Notes: generated by a model from the letters alone, not told the origin. Shown: positions 42,062-50,574, counted from the stretch's first letter. The stretch: DNA of 63,418 nt from Streptomyces sp. LUP30 (GCF_001746365.1 NZ_MJAJ01000049.1:9735-73152); one strand, 5' to 3'. Made by a program: numbers and translations.

Positions 42062-43171
42062 TCACCTCTCCAGGCGCGCCACGCGGCCCTGTTCGCCCGC
42101 GGCCCAGCAGCCGCCGTCGGACACGCAGTCCACGGTGTCGTACGAGCCGGTGTCGACGGTGCGCCAGGTGCGGCCCGCGTCGGTGGTCAGGTCGGTGCCG
42201 GTCGGGCCGACCGCGAGCGCCACGGAGCGGCTGCGCGGGATCCAGGCGACGCCGGAGCGGTAGGCCGGCGGGGGCGAGACGGCGGGCCGCCAGCCGCGGC
42301 CGCCGTTCCCGGTCGTGGCGGCGGCCTGCGGGGACTGCTGATCGGGACGGTAGTCGCCGCCGACGGCGAGGCCGTGGACACGGTCGCGGAAGGCGACGGC
42401 GAAGACTCCGCGCGCGGGGTCGCCCGCCGGGATCGGCGCGTCGGCGGCCTTCCAGGTCAGTCCGCGGTCGGAGGAACGCAGCACCCGCGCGCGGGCGGCG
42501 CCGCCGGTCGCCAGCCAGACGTCCTTCGGCCCGGAGGCGACCAGGCACTGACCGCTCGCGGCGAAGCCGGCCTCACCGTCCTGGGCGGCCGGCATGCCGT
42601 GGTCGGGCAGCACTTTCCAGGAACGACCGCCGTCGCTCGTCGACAGGATGCGGAACCTCCCGTCCACCGGGTCGCTCACGGCGAGACCGTGGCGGCGGTC
42701 GAAGAAGGTCATGCAGTCGTAGAACGCGCGGGCGTCGGTGTTACGGAAGGACTCCGTCCAGGTGGTCCCGCCGTCCTCGGTGCGGTAGACGCGCGACGCC
42801 TCGCCCTCGCCGATGGCCAGCACCACCGCATGGCGCGCGTCGAACGCCTCGACGTCGCGGAACTGCAGGTCGGCCGCGCCGGGGGGCGAGACGTCGCGCC
42901 AGCTCCCGCCGCCGTCGACGGTCCGCAGCACCGTGCCCCGAGTGCCGGCCACCCACGCGGTGTCGCGGTCGACCGCCGCGAGTCCGCGAAAGCGCACGGC
43001 GGGCGAACCGGTGTCCTTGAGCGCCCAGTGCGGCGGCGCGGGGGCCCTCGTGTGCGCCTGCGCCGGCAGCGCGGTCAGGACGGCGAGCACCGCCCCGCCG
43101 GCCGCGGCCAGCACCCGGCCGCTCGTCCGTACCGTTCGAATCGTGCGTCGCGTCTTCCCCAAGCGCCTCAT
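42062..43171 (-). CDS. Secreted BNR/Ycf48-like beta-propeller protein
   Basis: A 369-aa exported protein. The signal peptide is residues 1-~40 (basic RRLGKTRRTIRTVRTSG, then AAAGGAVLAVLTALPAQA). The rest contains repeated BNR-type blades with Asp-box patterns: TVDGGGSW, TEDGGTTW, TSDGGRSW, SSDRGLTW and TTDAGRTW. Such propellers occur in Ycf48-like assembly factors and in sialidase-like or oxidoreductase-labelled proteins; no catalytic residues are identifiable. aagcta (minus-strand TAGCTT) at 43180-43185 is 8 bp before the ATG, suiting a leaderless transcript. Confidence 0.88.
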   Translation of the reverse strand: MRRLGKTRRTIRTVRTSGRVLAAAGGAVLAVLTALPAQAHTRAPAPPHWALKDTGSPAVRFRGLAAVDRDTAWVAGTRGTVLRTVDGGGSWRDVSPPGAADLQFRDVEAFDARHAVVLAIGEGEASRVYRTEDGGTTWTESFRNTDARAFYDCMTFFDRRHGLAVSDPVDGRFRILSTSDGGRSWKVLPDHGMPAAQDGEAGFAASGQCLVASGPKDVWLATGGAARARVLRSSDRGLTWKAADAPIPAGDPARGVFAVAFRDRVHGLAVGGDYRPDQQSPQAAATTGNGGRGWRPAVSPPPAYRSGVAWIPRSRSVALAVGPTGTDLTTDAGRTWRTVDTGSYDTVDCVSDGGCWAAGEQGRVARLER

Positions 43172-43393
43172 GGCGCGCGAAGCTAGCCCACGGCTTTCAC
43201 CGGCGTCCAGATGCCGTGATCGCCTCAACCGCCTCTCAGGGCACGGGAGGAGTGGTGAGTCACTCCCGTGCATGAAGGCGGTGACCGAGGTCACTAGGAA
43301 TGCGTGTGCACGGATCGGCCGGTTCAGGCGTCTCTTCCAGTGTCCGGACGCACCGCCCGGAAGTTCGTCCCGCCGTCACGAGGGAGCAAGGCG

Positions 43394-43810
43394 TTGTCCA
43401 CCGTCATCGAGCAGCCCGTCGAGGCCCGCCTGGTCGCCGCCGCGCCACGCATGCAGAGCATCCCCGCCACCCTGCACTACGACCGCCAGGATCCCTTCGC
43501 CGTCCGGATGACGTTCCCCGCTCCGGCCACCCTGGAGGGCGTCGAGGTCTGCTGGACCTTCGCCCGTGAACTCCTCTCGGCGGGTCTGCACGACGCCGAG
43601 GGCCACGGCGACGTCCGGGTGCGCCCCTATGGGTACGACCGCACGGTGCTGGAGTTCCACGCCCCGGAGGGCACCGCCGTCGTGCACGTCCACTCGGCCG
43701 ACATCCGCCGCTTCCTCCACGCCGCGGGCGAACTGGTGCCCGCCGGCACCGAGCACCGGCAGCTCGACCTCGACCACGACCTGGCGGAGCTGATGCGGGA
43801 CGCCTGCTGA
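43394..43810 (+). CDS. ssgD: SsgA-like sporulation/cell-division regulator
   Basis: A 138-aa SsgA-like protein, a family confined to morphologically complex actinobacteria that controls peptidoglycan synthesis and septation. It has the typical DPFAVRMTFP, VEVCWTFARELLSAGL, HGDVRVRPYG and RFLHAAGELVPAGTEH. TTG at 43394 with GGAG 7 bp upstream gives the usual N-terminus. From memory its position beside an ABC-F gene corresponds to ssgD, implicated in lateral wall growth; which paralogue it is cannot be proven here. Confidence 0.88.
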   Translation: MSTVIEQPVEARLVAAAPRMQSIPATLHYDRQDPFAVRMTFPAPATLEGVEVCWTFARELLSAGLHDAEGHGDVRVRPYGYDRTVLEFHAPEGTAVVHVHSADIRRFLHAAGELVPAGTEHRQLDLDHDLAELMRDAC

Positions 43811-43814
43811 CCGC

Positions 43815-43853
43815 TTTTAATCCTTTGACAGCTCTCCCGAGCCCTCCTACGGT
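43815..43853 (+). promoter_or_regulatory. Strong promoter with WblC/WhiB7-like AT-rich element
   Basis: TTGACA (43825-43830), a 17-bp spacer and TACGGT (43848-43853) form a near-consensus promoter. TTTTAA (43815-43820) lies 4 bp upstream of the -35. An AT-rich element just before the -35 is the known signature of WhiB7/WblC-activated promoters at antibiotic-resistance genes. Confidence 0.65.
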
Positions 43854-43878
43854 GTAAACGGTTCTGTTGCCGCCGATT

Positions 43879-43901
43879 GGAGAAGGACGTTGCTCGTCTG
43901 A
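43879..43901 (+). CDS. Three-codon leader ORF of the ABC-F gene
   Basis: GGAGAAGG (43879-43886) precedes TTG-CTC-GTC-TGA at 43890-43901, encoding only Met-Leu-Val. The ribosome site is stronger than that of the downstream gene. Such tiny leader ORFs are used for ribosome-mediated attenuation of antibiotic-resistance ABC-F genes. Confidence 0.55.
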
Positions 43902-43907
43902 GGTCCT

Positions 43908-44042
43908 GAGACACCGCGCCACACCTCTGGAGTGTGTGCGCCGCGTGCGACCTCGGCCTGCGAGCCGTCCCTGCGGAGCGGGACCTTTCCGCTGTCTCCG
44001 CGCTCCCCCGCCCCGGCGGTGGTCGCCGCTTTCCGGTGTCTC
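43908..44042 (+). promoter_or_regulatory. Candidate attenuator of the ABC-F gene
   Basis: A hairpin with 5-bp stem and 8-nt loop (GTCCC 43967-43971, GGGAC 43980-43984) is followed by CTTT. A perfect 9-bp long-range pairing, GAGACACCG (43908-43916) with CGGTGTCTC (44034-44042), starts 7 nt after the leader-ORF stop, within reach of a stalled ribosome. Together they could switch between folds; the folds were judged by eye. Confidence 0.45.
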
Positions 44043-44085
44043 GACACGTGTTGCCCTGACCGCACACGCAACCGCGAGGCCCGCT

Positions 44086-45708
44086 TTGAATCATTCCATC
44101 ACCTGTACCTCCCTCGCCTTCTCCTGGCCCGACGGCACCCCCGTCCTCGAAGGGCTCGACGTCGCCTTCGGCCCCGGCCGCACCGGACTGGTCGGCGTCA
44201 ACGGCTCCGGCAAGTCGACCCTGCTGAAGCTGATCGCCGGAGAGCTCACCCCCGCCGACGGCACGGTGCGGGTCGCGGGCGACATCGGGCATCTCCCGCA
44301 GAACGTCACCCTGGACACCGCCCTGAGGGTGGACGCCGCGCTCGGCATCGCGGCGCAGCGCGCCGCGCTGCACGCCATCGAATCCGGTGACGTGTCCGAG
44401 GCGCACTTCGAGACCGTCGGCGACGACTGGGACGTCGAGGAGCGCGCTCTGGCCACCCTCGGCGAGCTCGGACTCGGCCACGTCGACCTGGACCGCACCA
44501 TCGGCGAGGTGTCCGGCGGCGAGTCCGTCCTGCTGCGGCTGGCCGCCCTGCTGCTGCGTCGCCCGGACGTCCTCCTGCTGGACGAGCCGACCAACAACCT
44601 CGACCTGTACGCGAGGAGGCGGCTGTACGCGGCCGTCGCGGCCTGGCCGGGCGTCCTGGTCGTGGTCAGCCACGACCGGGAGCTGCTCGACCTCGTCGAC
44701 CAGATCGCCGACCTGCGCTCGGGGGAGGTCACCTGGTACGGCGGCAACTTCTCGGCGTACGAGGAGGCCCTGGCCACCGAGCAGGACGCCGCCGAGCGCA
44801 TGGTGCGCGTCGCGGAGGCCGACCTGCGCAAGCAGAAGCGCGAACTGGCCGACGCCCAGGTCAAGCTGGCCCGCCGCAGGCGGTACGGGCAGAAGATGTA
44901 CGAGCAGAAACGCGAGCCGAAGATCGTCATGGGGGCGCGCAAGCGCGCGGCCCAGGAATCCGCGGGCAAGCACCGCATCATGCACGAGGAGAAGCTCGCC
45001 GAGGCCAAGGAGCGGCTCGACGACGCGGCCGAGGCCGTACGCGACGACGACGAGATCCGCGTCGACCTGCCCCACACGGCCGTGCCGCCGGGGCGCGAGG
45101 TCCTCACGCTGATGGACCTGCGGCTCGCGTACGGCGCGCGCGTGGAGGGCGGTTTCGACCTGCGCGGCCCCGAGCGGGTCGCGCTGGTCGGGCGCAACGG
45201 CGCCGGCAAGACGACACTGCTGCGCACGATCGCCGGAGAGCTGGTGCCGGAGGCGGGCGAGGCGCACGCGCGCGTGCCGTTGCGTTTCCTGCCCCAGCGT
45301 CTCGACGTCCTGGACGGCGACCTCACCGTCGCCGAGAACGTGGCCCGGTTCGCGCCGGGAGCCACCAACAACCGGGTCCGGGCCCGGCTGGCCCGCTTCC
45401 TGTTCCGGGGCGCCCGCGCCGACCAGAAGGCGGCGACGCTGTCCGGCGGGGAGCGCTTCCGGGCGACCCTGGCGGCGCTGATGCTGGCCGAGCCCGCGCC
45501 GCAGCTGCTGATGCTGGACGAGCCGACCAACAACCTCGACATGGCCAGCGTGCGTCAGCTCACCACGGCCCTGGAGTCCTATGAGGGGGCGTTGATCGTG
45601 GCCAGCCACGACCTGCCGTTCCTGGAGTCCGTCGGCATCACCCGGTGGCTGCTGCTGGACGGGGAGCTGCGGGAGACGACGGCCGAGGAGGTGGCGGGCC
45701 CGGTGTAG
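44086..45708 (+). CDS. ABC-F family ATPase, likely antibiotic-resistance type
   Basis: A 540-aa soluble double-ATPase ABC-F protein. Walker A motifs are GVNGSGKST and GRNGAGKTT; signatures are VSGGESVLLRL and LSGGERFRATL; Walker B motifs are VLLLDEPTNNLD and LLMLDEPTNNLD. The inter-domain linker is highly charged (RKQKRELADAQVKLARR). TTG at 44086 with GAGG upstream is the chosen start. The WblC-like promoter and leader ORF upstream point to induction by ribosome-targeting antibiotics and ribosome protection as function (inference). Confidence 0.93.
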   Translation: MNHSITCTSLAFSWPDGTPVLEGLDVAFGPGRTGLVGVNGSGKSTLLKLIAGELTPADGTVRVAGDIGHLPQNVTLDTALRVDAALGIAAQRAALHAIESGDVSEAHFETVGDDWDVEERALATLGELGLGHVDLDRTIGEVSGGESVLLRLAALLLRRPDVLLLDEPTNNLDLYARRRLYAAVAAWPGVLVVVSHDRELLDLVDQIADLRSGEVTWYGGNFSAYEEALATEQDAAERMVRVAEADLRKQKRELADAQVKLARRRRYGQKMYEQKREPKIVMGARKRAAQESAGKHRIMHEEKLAEAKERLDDAAEAVRDDDEIRVDLPHTAVPPGREVLTLMDLRLAYGARVEGGFDLRGPERVALVGRNGAGKTTLLRTIAGELVPEAGEAHARVPLRFLPQRLDVLDGDLTVAENVARFAPGATNNRVRARLARFLFRGARADQKAATLSGGERFRATLAALMLAEPAPQLLMLDEPTNNLDMASVRQLTTALESYEGALIVASHDLPFLESVGITRWLLLDGELRETTAEEVAGPV

Positions 45709-45774
45709 ACGGGCGCGTGCAGGTCTCCGCGCACCGCGCGCACCGCGCGGGTCTCAGGAGGGGCACATTGTTAC

Positions 45775-45802
45775 CGCGGGGTTTTGTCCTGGTGGCCCCG
45801 CG
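45775..45802 (+). terminator. Inverted repeat between ABC-F and ddaH
   Basis: CGCGGGG (45775-45781) and CCCCGCG (45796-45802) form a 7-bp stem with a 14-nt loop beginning TTTT. It may end the ABC-F transcript or form part of the ddaH leader. Confidence 0.4.
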
Positions 45803-45869
45803 CTGCATGATGGCTGACCGGCGCCGCGCCCGAGGCGCCGGTCGTGCCACCCGATTCGGAGACCTGGAC

Positions 45870-46646
45870 GTGCCCAGCAAGAAGGCCCTGATCCGCCGCC
45901 CCAGCCCGCGCCTCGCCGAAGGCCTGGTCACGCACGTCGAGCGGGAGAAGGTCGACGTGGAGCTCGCCCGGGAGCAGTGGGAGGCCTATGCCGAGGCGCT
46001 GCGCACGCACGGCTGGGAGACCGTCGAGGTCGACCCCGCGGACGACTGCCCCGACTCTGTGTTCGTCGAGGACACGGTGGTGATGTACAAGAACGTCGCC
46101 CTGATCGCGCGGTCCGGGGCCGAGTCCCGGCGCGACGAGACCCTCGGGGTCGAGGAGGCCGTGGCACGCCTGGGCTGCTCGGTGAACTGGATCTGGGATC
46201 CGGGCACGCTGGACGGCGGCGACGTCCTCAAGGTGGGCGACACGATCTACGTCGGCCGCGGCGGGCGGACCAACGCGGCCGGCGTCCAGCAGGTGCGGGC
46301 CGCCTTCGAACCGCTGGGGGCGCAGGTCGTGGCGGTGCCGGTGAGCAAGGTTCTCCATCTGAAGTCGGCGGTCACGGCGCTGCCGGACGGCACGGTGATC
46401 GGCCATATCCCCCAGGTGGACCGCCCGTCGCTGTTCCCCCGCTTCCTGTCGGTGCCCGAGGAGTCCGGCTCGCACGTGGTGCTCCTCGGCGGCCCGAAAC
46501 TGCTCATGGCGGCGAGCGCGCCGAAGACGGCCGAACTGCTCGCCGGTCTCGGTCACGAGCCGGTGGTGGTCGACATCGGCGAGTTCGAGAAGCTGGAGGG
46601 ATGTGTGACGTGCCTCTCGGTGCGTCTGCGGGATCTGTACGCCTGA
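45870..46646 (+). CDS. ddaH: Dimethylarginine dimethylaminohydrolase
   Basis: A 258-aa guanidino-modifying enzyme (pentein fold) that hydrolyses dimethylarginine or related guanidines to citrulline. Signature segments are LIRRPSPRLAEG, DDCPDSVFVEDTVV, GTLDGGDVLKVG, YVGRGGRTNAAGVQQ (substrate Arg site), LHLKSAVTALPDG and the catalytic Cys region LEGCVTCLSVRLRDLYA. The catalytic His lies in the HLKSAVT segment. The GTG at 45870 has GGAG 8 bp upstream. Streptomyces enzymes of this family are known DDAHs. Confidence 0.94.
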   Translation: MPSKKALIRRPSPRLAEGLVTHVEREKVDVELAREQWEAYAEALRTHGWETVEVDPADDCPDSVFVEDTVVMYKNVALIARSGAESRRDETLGVEEAVARLGCSVNWIWDPGTLDGGDVLKVGDTIYVGRGGRTNAAGVQQVRAAFEPLGAQVVAVPVSKVLHLKSAVTALPDGTVIGHIPQVDRPSLFPRFLSVPEESGSHVVLLGGPKLLMAASAPKTAELLAGLGHEPVVVDIGEFEKLEGCVTCLSVRLRDLYA

Positions 46647-46769
46647 TCGGGTGTTCTGATCACCCCTTCGGCCCTGGGACCTGCGATTCCCGGGACGGTC
46701 GGGGTGGGGCCGGAGCGGGACCGAAATGCCCGACGCAATGCTGCTGATCAGCGATGTTTACGCAGTTCT

Positions 46770-46814
46770 TAACCTACGGATTCGTAACCTACGGATACGT
46801 AGCCTACGATTCCG
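46770..46814. repeat. Three 15-bp tandem repeats upstream of the desaturase gene
   Basis: Units begin at 46770, 46785 and 46800 with the pattern TArCCTACGgATnCG: the first two differ at one position and the third at a few. The block contains CTACG-GATA-CGTAG, a dyad at 46789-46802. Multiple TAnnnT hexamers fall inside. It ends 61 bp before the desaturase GTG, so it probably overlaps the promoter and acts as an operator array. Confidence 0.75.
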
Positions 46815-46874
46815 TAAGTTCCGGCCCCGCTCGCCGGAGTGTTCCGCTCCGCTTCACGTCCCCCTGGAGTTCTC

Positions 46875-47849
46875 GTGACGATCACCTCCCCTCACCTCGG
46901 TAGCCCCGCCGTCTGGACCGACGCCAAGCTGCTGTACGCGCTGGAGGAAGTGGTCGAGACGGAACTCAACCGGCATCTCAAGGTCACCAAGGACTGGATG
47001 CCGCACGAGTACGTGCCGTGGAGCGACGGCCGCAACTTCCCCGGTTTCTTCGAGGACGGCGAGGCCTGGGACAAGGAGCAGTCCAAGGTCACCGAGATCG
47101 GCCGGATCGCGCTGGTCGTGAACCTGCTCACCGAGGACAACCTGCCCAGCTACCACCACGAGATCGCCTCGCTCTTCGGGCGGGACGGCGCCTGGGGCAC
47201 CTGGGTGCACCGCTGGACGGCCGAGGAGGGCCGGCACGGCATCGTCATGCGCGACTACCTGCTCGCCTCTCGCGCGGTGGACCCGGACAAGCTGGAGCAG
47301 TTCCGGATGTCCCACATGAGCGAGGGCTTCGAGTCCGACAACCGGCACTCGATGCTCCACTCGGTGGCGTACGTCGCCTTCCAGGAGCTGGCGACCCGCG
47401 TCTCGCACCGCAACACCGGCCACCAGTCCGGCGACCCGGTCTGCGACCGCATGCTGGCCCGCATCGCGACCGACGAGAACCTGCACATGGTCTTCTACCG
47501 CAACCTCCTGAAGGCCGCGTTCGACCTCGCCCCCGACATGACCATGCAGGCCGTGCGCGACGTCCTGGTCAACTTCCGCATGCCCGGCCACGGCATGCCC
47601 GGATTCGAGCGGTTCGCCGCGCAGATGGCGATCGGCGAGGTCTACAACCTGCGCATCCACCACGACGACGTCATCCAGCCGGTGCTGCGCTTCCTGAAGG
47701 TCATGGAGATCGACGGGCTCGGTCCGGAGGGTCAGAAGGCGCAGGAGGAGATCGGCCTGTACATGGGCGGACTGGACTCCGAGGCGTCGAAGTTCGACGA
47801 GAAGCTGGCCGCCCGCAAGGCCCGCATGGCGGCTCGCGCCGCGGGCTGA
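46875..47849 (+). CDS. Acyl-ACP desaturase (ferritin-like diiron)
   Basis: A 324-aa soluble stearoyl-ACP-desaturase-type enzyme that introduces a cis double bond into acyl-ACP. Diiron ligands are visible as ELNRHLK (first Glu), WTAEEGRHG (EExxH motif) and a second TDENLHMVFYR (ExxH motif), with DNLPSYHHEI between. The GTG at 46875 has GGAG 6 bp upstream. It is monocistronic, behind the 15-bp repeat block and before a terminator. This is the Streptomyces-type unsaturated fatty-acid route, likely cold- or fatty-acid-regulated. Confidence 0.93.
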   Translation: MTITSPHLGSPAVWTDAKLLYALEEVVETELNRHLKVTKDWMPHEYVPWSDGRNFPGFFEDGEAWDKEQSKVTEIGRIALVVNLLTEDNLPSYHHEIASLFGRDGAWGTWVHRWTAEEGRHGIVMRDYLLASRAVDPDKLEQFRMSHMSEGFESDNRHSMLHSVAYVAFQELATRVSHRNTGHQSGDPVCDRMLARIATDENLHMVFYRNLLKAAFDLAPDMTMQAVRDVLVNFRMPGHGMPGFERFAAQMAIGEVYNLRIHHDDVIQPVLRFLKVMEIDGLGPEGQKAQEEIGLYMGGLDSEASKFDEKLAARKARMAARAAG

Positions 47850-47874
47850 CCGCTCCGGCCCCGATCGCTTCGAC

Positions 47875-47910
47875 GGCCCGCACCGGGAGAACGGCTCCCC
47901 GGTGCGGGCC
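47875..47910 (+). terminator. Terminator after the desaturase gene
   Basis: A 13-bp perfect stem (GGCCCGCACCGGG at 47875-47887, complement 47898-47910) with a 10-nt loop lies 26 bp after the stop. It is in the convergent gap with the WhiB-like gene, which holds no other feature. Confidence 0.8.
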
Positions 47911-48066
47911 GTTCACGTCGCCGGGGAGCACGGCTCCGGTCAGCGCCCGGCAGGCGACGCCCGCGCGGCACAAAGGCGCCACCGGCCCGCCCTGTCCCCG
48001 AGTCCTTGACCGCACCCCCGCGACGCGATCGCCCGGATACCCGGGGCCTCTCGTGGCCCTGCCCGC

Positions 48067-48312
48067 TCAGTGCGCCGTGCGCCTGATGTCCAGACGCTCC
48101 TTCTCGGAGAGTCCGCCCCAGACGCCGAAGCGCTCGTCATGCGCGAGTGCGTAGTCCAGGCAGGCGGAGCGCATCTCGCACATGCCGCAGATGCGCTTGG
48201 CCTCCCGCACCGAACTGCCGGGTTCGGGAAAGAAGAACTCCGCCCCGGTCTGTGCGCACAGCGCTTCCCGCTGCCAGGTGAGGTCGGGTGTGGGAATCGT
48301 GTCGGTGTACAT
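48067..48312 (-). CDS. WhiB-family iron-sulfur regulator
   Basis: An 81-aa WhiB-like protein. The four [4Fe-4S] Cys residues are C19, C42, C45 and C51 (EALCAQTG, ICGMCEMRSAC). The turn GVWGG precedes SEKERLDIRR, the WhiB C-terminal basic segment. WhiB proteins bind sigma factors at -35 and are redox- or NO-sensitive regulators. The ATG at 48312 lacks a clear ribosome site. From memory the position matches wblJ in S. coelicolor; the function of that paralogue is unclear. Confidence 0.88.
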   Translation of the reverse strand: MYTDTIPTPDLTWQREALCAQTGAEFFFPEPGSSVREAKRICGMCEMRSACLDYALAHDERFGVWGGLSEKERLDIRRTAH

Positions 48313-48503
48313 GGCGAGGATCGTGCCCGGCGGCGCAAAACGTTCGATCAACGCGGGATATACGCGCGCCCCGGCCGGGCCCGGACCCGGACCCTCCGAA
48401 GGCCCGGACGTCACGACGCACCGGCACACCGACGCACCCATGTCAGGGGCCCGCCGCCCGATGATGGTCCGGGCGACCGCCACGGCGCACGGCGGCGCGC
48501 CCG

Positions 48504-48538
48504 GCGCCTGCGCCTGCGCCTGCGCCTGCGCCTGCGCC
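48504..48538. repeat. GCGCCT hexanucleotide microsatellite
   Basis: Five perfect tandem GCGCCT units plus a partial sixth lie in the divergent gap between the WhiB-like and VOC genes, about 155 bp before the VOC ATG. Copy number at such tracts can vary by slippage and alter promoter spacing. I see no gene here. Confidence 0.75.
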
Positions 48539-48658
48539 GAAACAGGGGGTGCGTCCGTGCGTCCGCCCGCGCCCCGGGCCGCGCTCCGGCAGCGATTGTC
48601 AGTGGTCGGTGCCAGACTCGGCAGTGCACAGGACGAGACCCCTGCGAGGAGGGCGATC

Positions 48659-49450
48659 ATGCTCACCACCCGTTTCGTCGACGGCGCTCCGAACTGGATC
48701 GACGTCGGCACGTCCGACATCGACGGCGCCACCGCGTTCTACGGCGCCCTCTTCGGCTGGGACTTCCGGTCGGCGGGACCCGACGCCGGCGGCTACGGCT
48801 TCTTCCAGCTCGACGGGAAGACCGTGGCGGGCGGCATGCAGACCACGCCCGAACAGGGCCCGCCGTCATGGACGGTGTACTTCGCGACCACGGACGCCCA
48901 GGCCACGGCCAAGGCCGCCGAACAGGCGCACGGCAGCGTGTCCCTCCCTCCGATGGACGTGATGGGCGAGGGCACCATGGCGATCCTCGCCGACCAGGCG
49001 GGGGTCCCGTTCGGCCTCTGGCAGCCGGGCCGCACCAAGGGCGTGGACGTGGCGAACGAGCCGGGCTCGCTGTGCTGGGTCGAGCTCTACACGCCGGACA
49101 TCGCCGCGGCGGCCGCCTTCTACCACGCGACGCTGGGCCTGGAGACGTACGCGGTCCCCTTCCCCGGCGGCACGTACACCTGCGTCAATCCGGCCGGCAC
49201 CGATGAGGACGCGATGTTCGGCGGCATCGTCCCGCTGTCCGACGACCCCGCCGGGGCCGACACCCACGCTCACTGGCTGCCCTACTTCGAGGCCGCGGAC
49301 GTGGACGCGACTGTCGCCGGAGCCGAGGCATCGGGCGGCAGTGTGCAGATGCCCGCGACGGACGTCGAGGGTGTCGGCCGCATCGCCCGGCTCGCCGACC
49401 CCTACGGCGCCCGTTTCGCCGTGATCAAGAGCGCGCCCCGGGGGCAGTGA
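48659..49450 (+). CDS. VOC family protein (two glyoxalase/dioxygenase-fold domains)
   Basis: A 263-aa protein of two vicinal-oxygen-chelate domains. Domain 1 starts NWIDVGTSDIDGATAFYGALFGWDF and domain 2 starts CWVELYTPDIAAAAAFYHATLGLE, each ending in a strand such as DQAGVPFGLWQ or DPYGARFAVIK. The ligands of metal-dependent members are only partly kept, so it may be a binding or resistance protein rather than an enzyme. GGAGG is 8 bp before the ATG. Family members include antibiotic-sequestering proteins. Confidence 0.85.
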   Translation: MLTTRFVDGAPNWIDVGTSDIDGATAFYGALFGWDFRSAGPDAGGYGFFQLDGKTVAGGMQTTPEQGPPSWTVYFATTDAQATAKAAEQAHGSVSLPPMDVMGEGTMAILADQAGVPFGLWQPGRTKGVDVANEPGSLCWVELYTPDIAAAAAFYHATLGLETYAVPFPGGTYTCVNPAGTDEDAMFGGIVPLSDDPAGADTHAHWLPYFEAADVDATVAGAEASGGSVQMPATDVEGVGRIARLADPYGARFAVIKSAPRGQ

Positions 49451-49487
49451 GCCGGTTCCGGTCCCGGGGCAGGCGGGCGGGCGAGGG

Positions 49488-50516
49488 CTACGCCGACGCC
49501 CGGCGCACCAGCGTCGTGGGCAGCACGACAGTGCCGCCCGGTCCCTCGTCGGTGCTGCGCCGTTCCAGGCGGCGCAGCAGGAGCCGGGCCATGATCCGGC
49601 CCATCTCCTCGATGTCCTGACGAACCGTCGTCAGCGGCGGGTCGGTCTGCTCGGCGACGGGCAGCATGTCGTCGAAGCCCACCACGGCGACGTCCTCGGG
49701 CACGCGCCGCCCCCGTTCGCGCAACACCCGCAGGACACCGGAGGCGGTGAGGTCGTTCGCGGCGAACACCGCGTCGACGTCGGGGCAGCGGTCCAGGAGT
49801 TCCCGCATGGCTCGCTCGCCGCCGCCGGGAGTGAAATCGCTCTCGACGAAGAGGAGCGGCCCGGTGTCGCCCACCACCTGCCGGTATCCGTCGAGCCGGT
49901 CCGCCGCGGAGGTCTGGTCGAGGGGCCCGCTGATGTGGGCGATACGGGTGCGGCCGAGGCCGGCCAGGAGGCGCACGGCATCGCGGGCGCCGCCGCGGTT
50001 GTCGCTGTCGACGTAGACGACGTCCCGCGTGCCGTCGCTCCAGCCGGGACGCCCGCCGAACACGGTCGGCACGCCGACGTCCTGGATCAGGCCGGGCAGC
50101 GGGTCGTCGAGGTGCAGCGAGAAGACGAGCGCCCCGTCGACATGACCGCCGGCGAGGTAGCGGGCGACGCGGGCGTGGTCGTCGCGGCCCTCGGTGAGCA
50201 GCAGCACCAACTGGTTGTCGTGAGCCGTCAGTTCCTTGCTGATGCCGCGCAGTTGAAGAGCGAAGAAGGGGTCGGCGAAGACCCGGGTCTCCGGTTCGGC
50301 GATGATGACGGCGACCGCGTCGTGCCGCCTGGTGACGAGGCTGCGCGCGGCCTGATTGGGCACGTATCCGAGCTCGTCCACGGCCTGCCGCACCCGTTCG
50401 ACCAGCGGCTCCCGTACGCCGTCGCCGCCGTTGACGACCCGCGACACGGTCGCCCGGGAGACCCCGGCCCGGGCTGCCACGGCCTCCAGAGTGGGACGCG
50501 GCGCTGTCTCGCTCAC
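49488..50516 (-). CDS. LacI-family transcriptional regulator
   Basis: A 342-aa repressor-type regulator. The HTH is PTLEAVAARAGVSRATVSRV at residues 8-27, followed by the hinge NQAARSLVTRR, then a periplasmic-binding-protein-like sensor domain (ADPFFALQLRGISKEL, VFAANDLTASGVLRVLRERG). GTG at 50516 with GGAG 7 bp upstream is the start. No sugar transporter or hydrolase is adjacent, so its regulon is elsewhere or it is an orphan. The GAGAGCGCTCTC palindrome upstream probably mediates autoregulation. Confidence 0.92.
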   Translation of the reverse strand: MSETAPRPTLEAVAARAGVSRATVSRVVNGGDGVREPLVERVRQAVDELGYVPNQAARSLVTRRHDAVAVIIAEPETRVFADPFFALQLRGISKELTAHDNQLVLLLTEGRDDHARVARYLAGGHVDGALVFSLHLDDPLPGLIQDVGVPTVFGGRPGWSDGTRDVVYVDSDNRGGARDAVRLLAGLGRTRIAHISGPLDQTSAADRLDGYRQVVGDTGPLLFVESDFTPGGGERAMRELLDRCPDVDAVFAANDLTASGVLRVLRERGRRVPEDVAVVGFDDMLPVAEQTDPPLTTVRQDIEEMGRIMARLLLRRLERRSTDEGPGGTVVLPTTLVRRASA

Positions 50517-50531
50517 TTCGGGGCTCCTCCT

Positions 50532-50569
50532 GGCCGTCGTGCGGATCAGGATAGCTCCGCACGACGGCC
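50532..50569. promoter_or_regulatory. Long inverted repeat in the LacI-gene leader
   Basis: A perfect 13-bp repeat (GGCCGTCGTGCGG at 50532-50544, complement 50557-50569) with a 12-nt loop lies between the operator and the LacI start codon. In mRNA it would be a very stable hairpin just upstream of the ribosome site. Confidence 0.6.
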
Positions 50570-50574
50570 GGGGT

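Noticed and set aside
48504..48538. The GCGCCT tract as a CRISPR-like or coding repeat
   Set aside because: Units are 6 bp with no spacers, and the gap has no supported ORF. It is a simple microsatellite.
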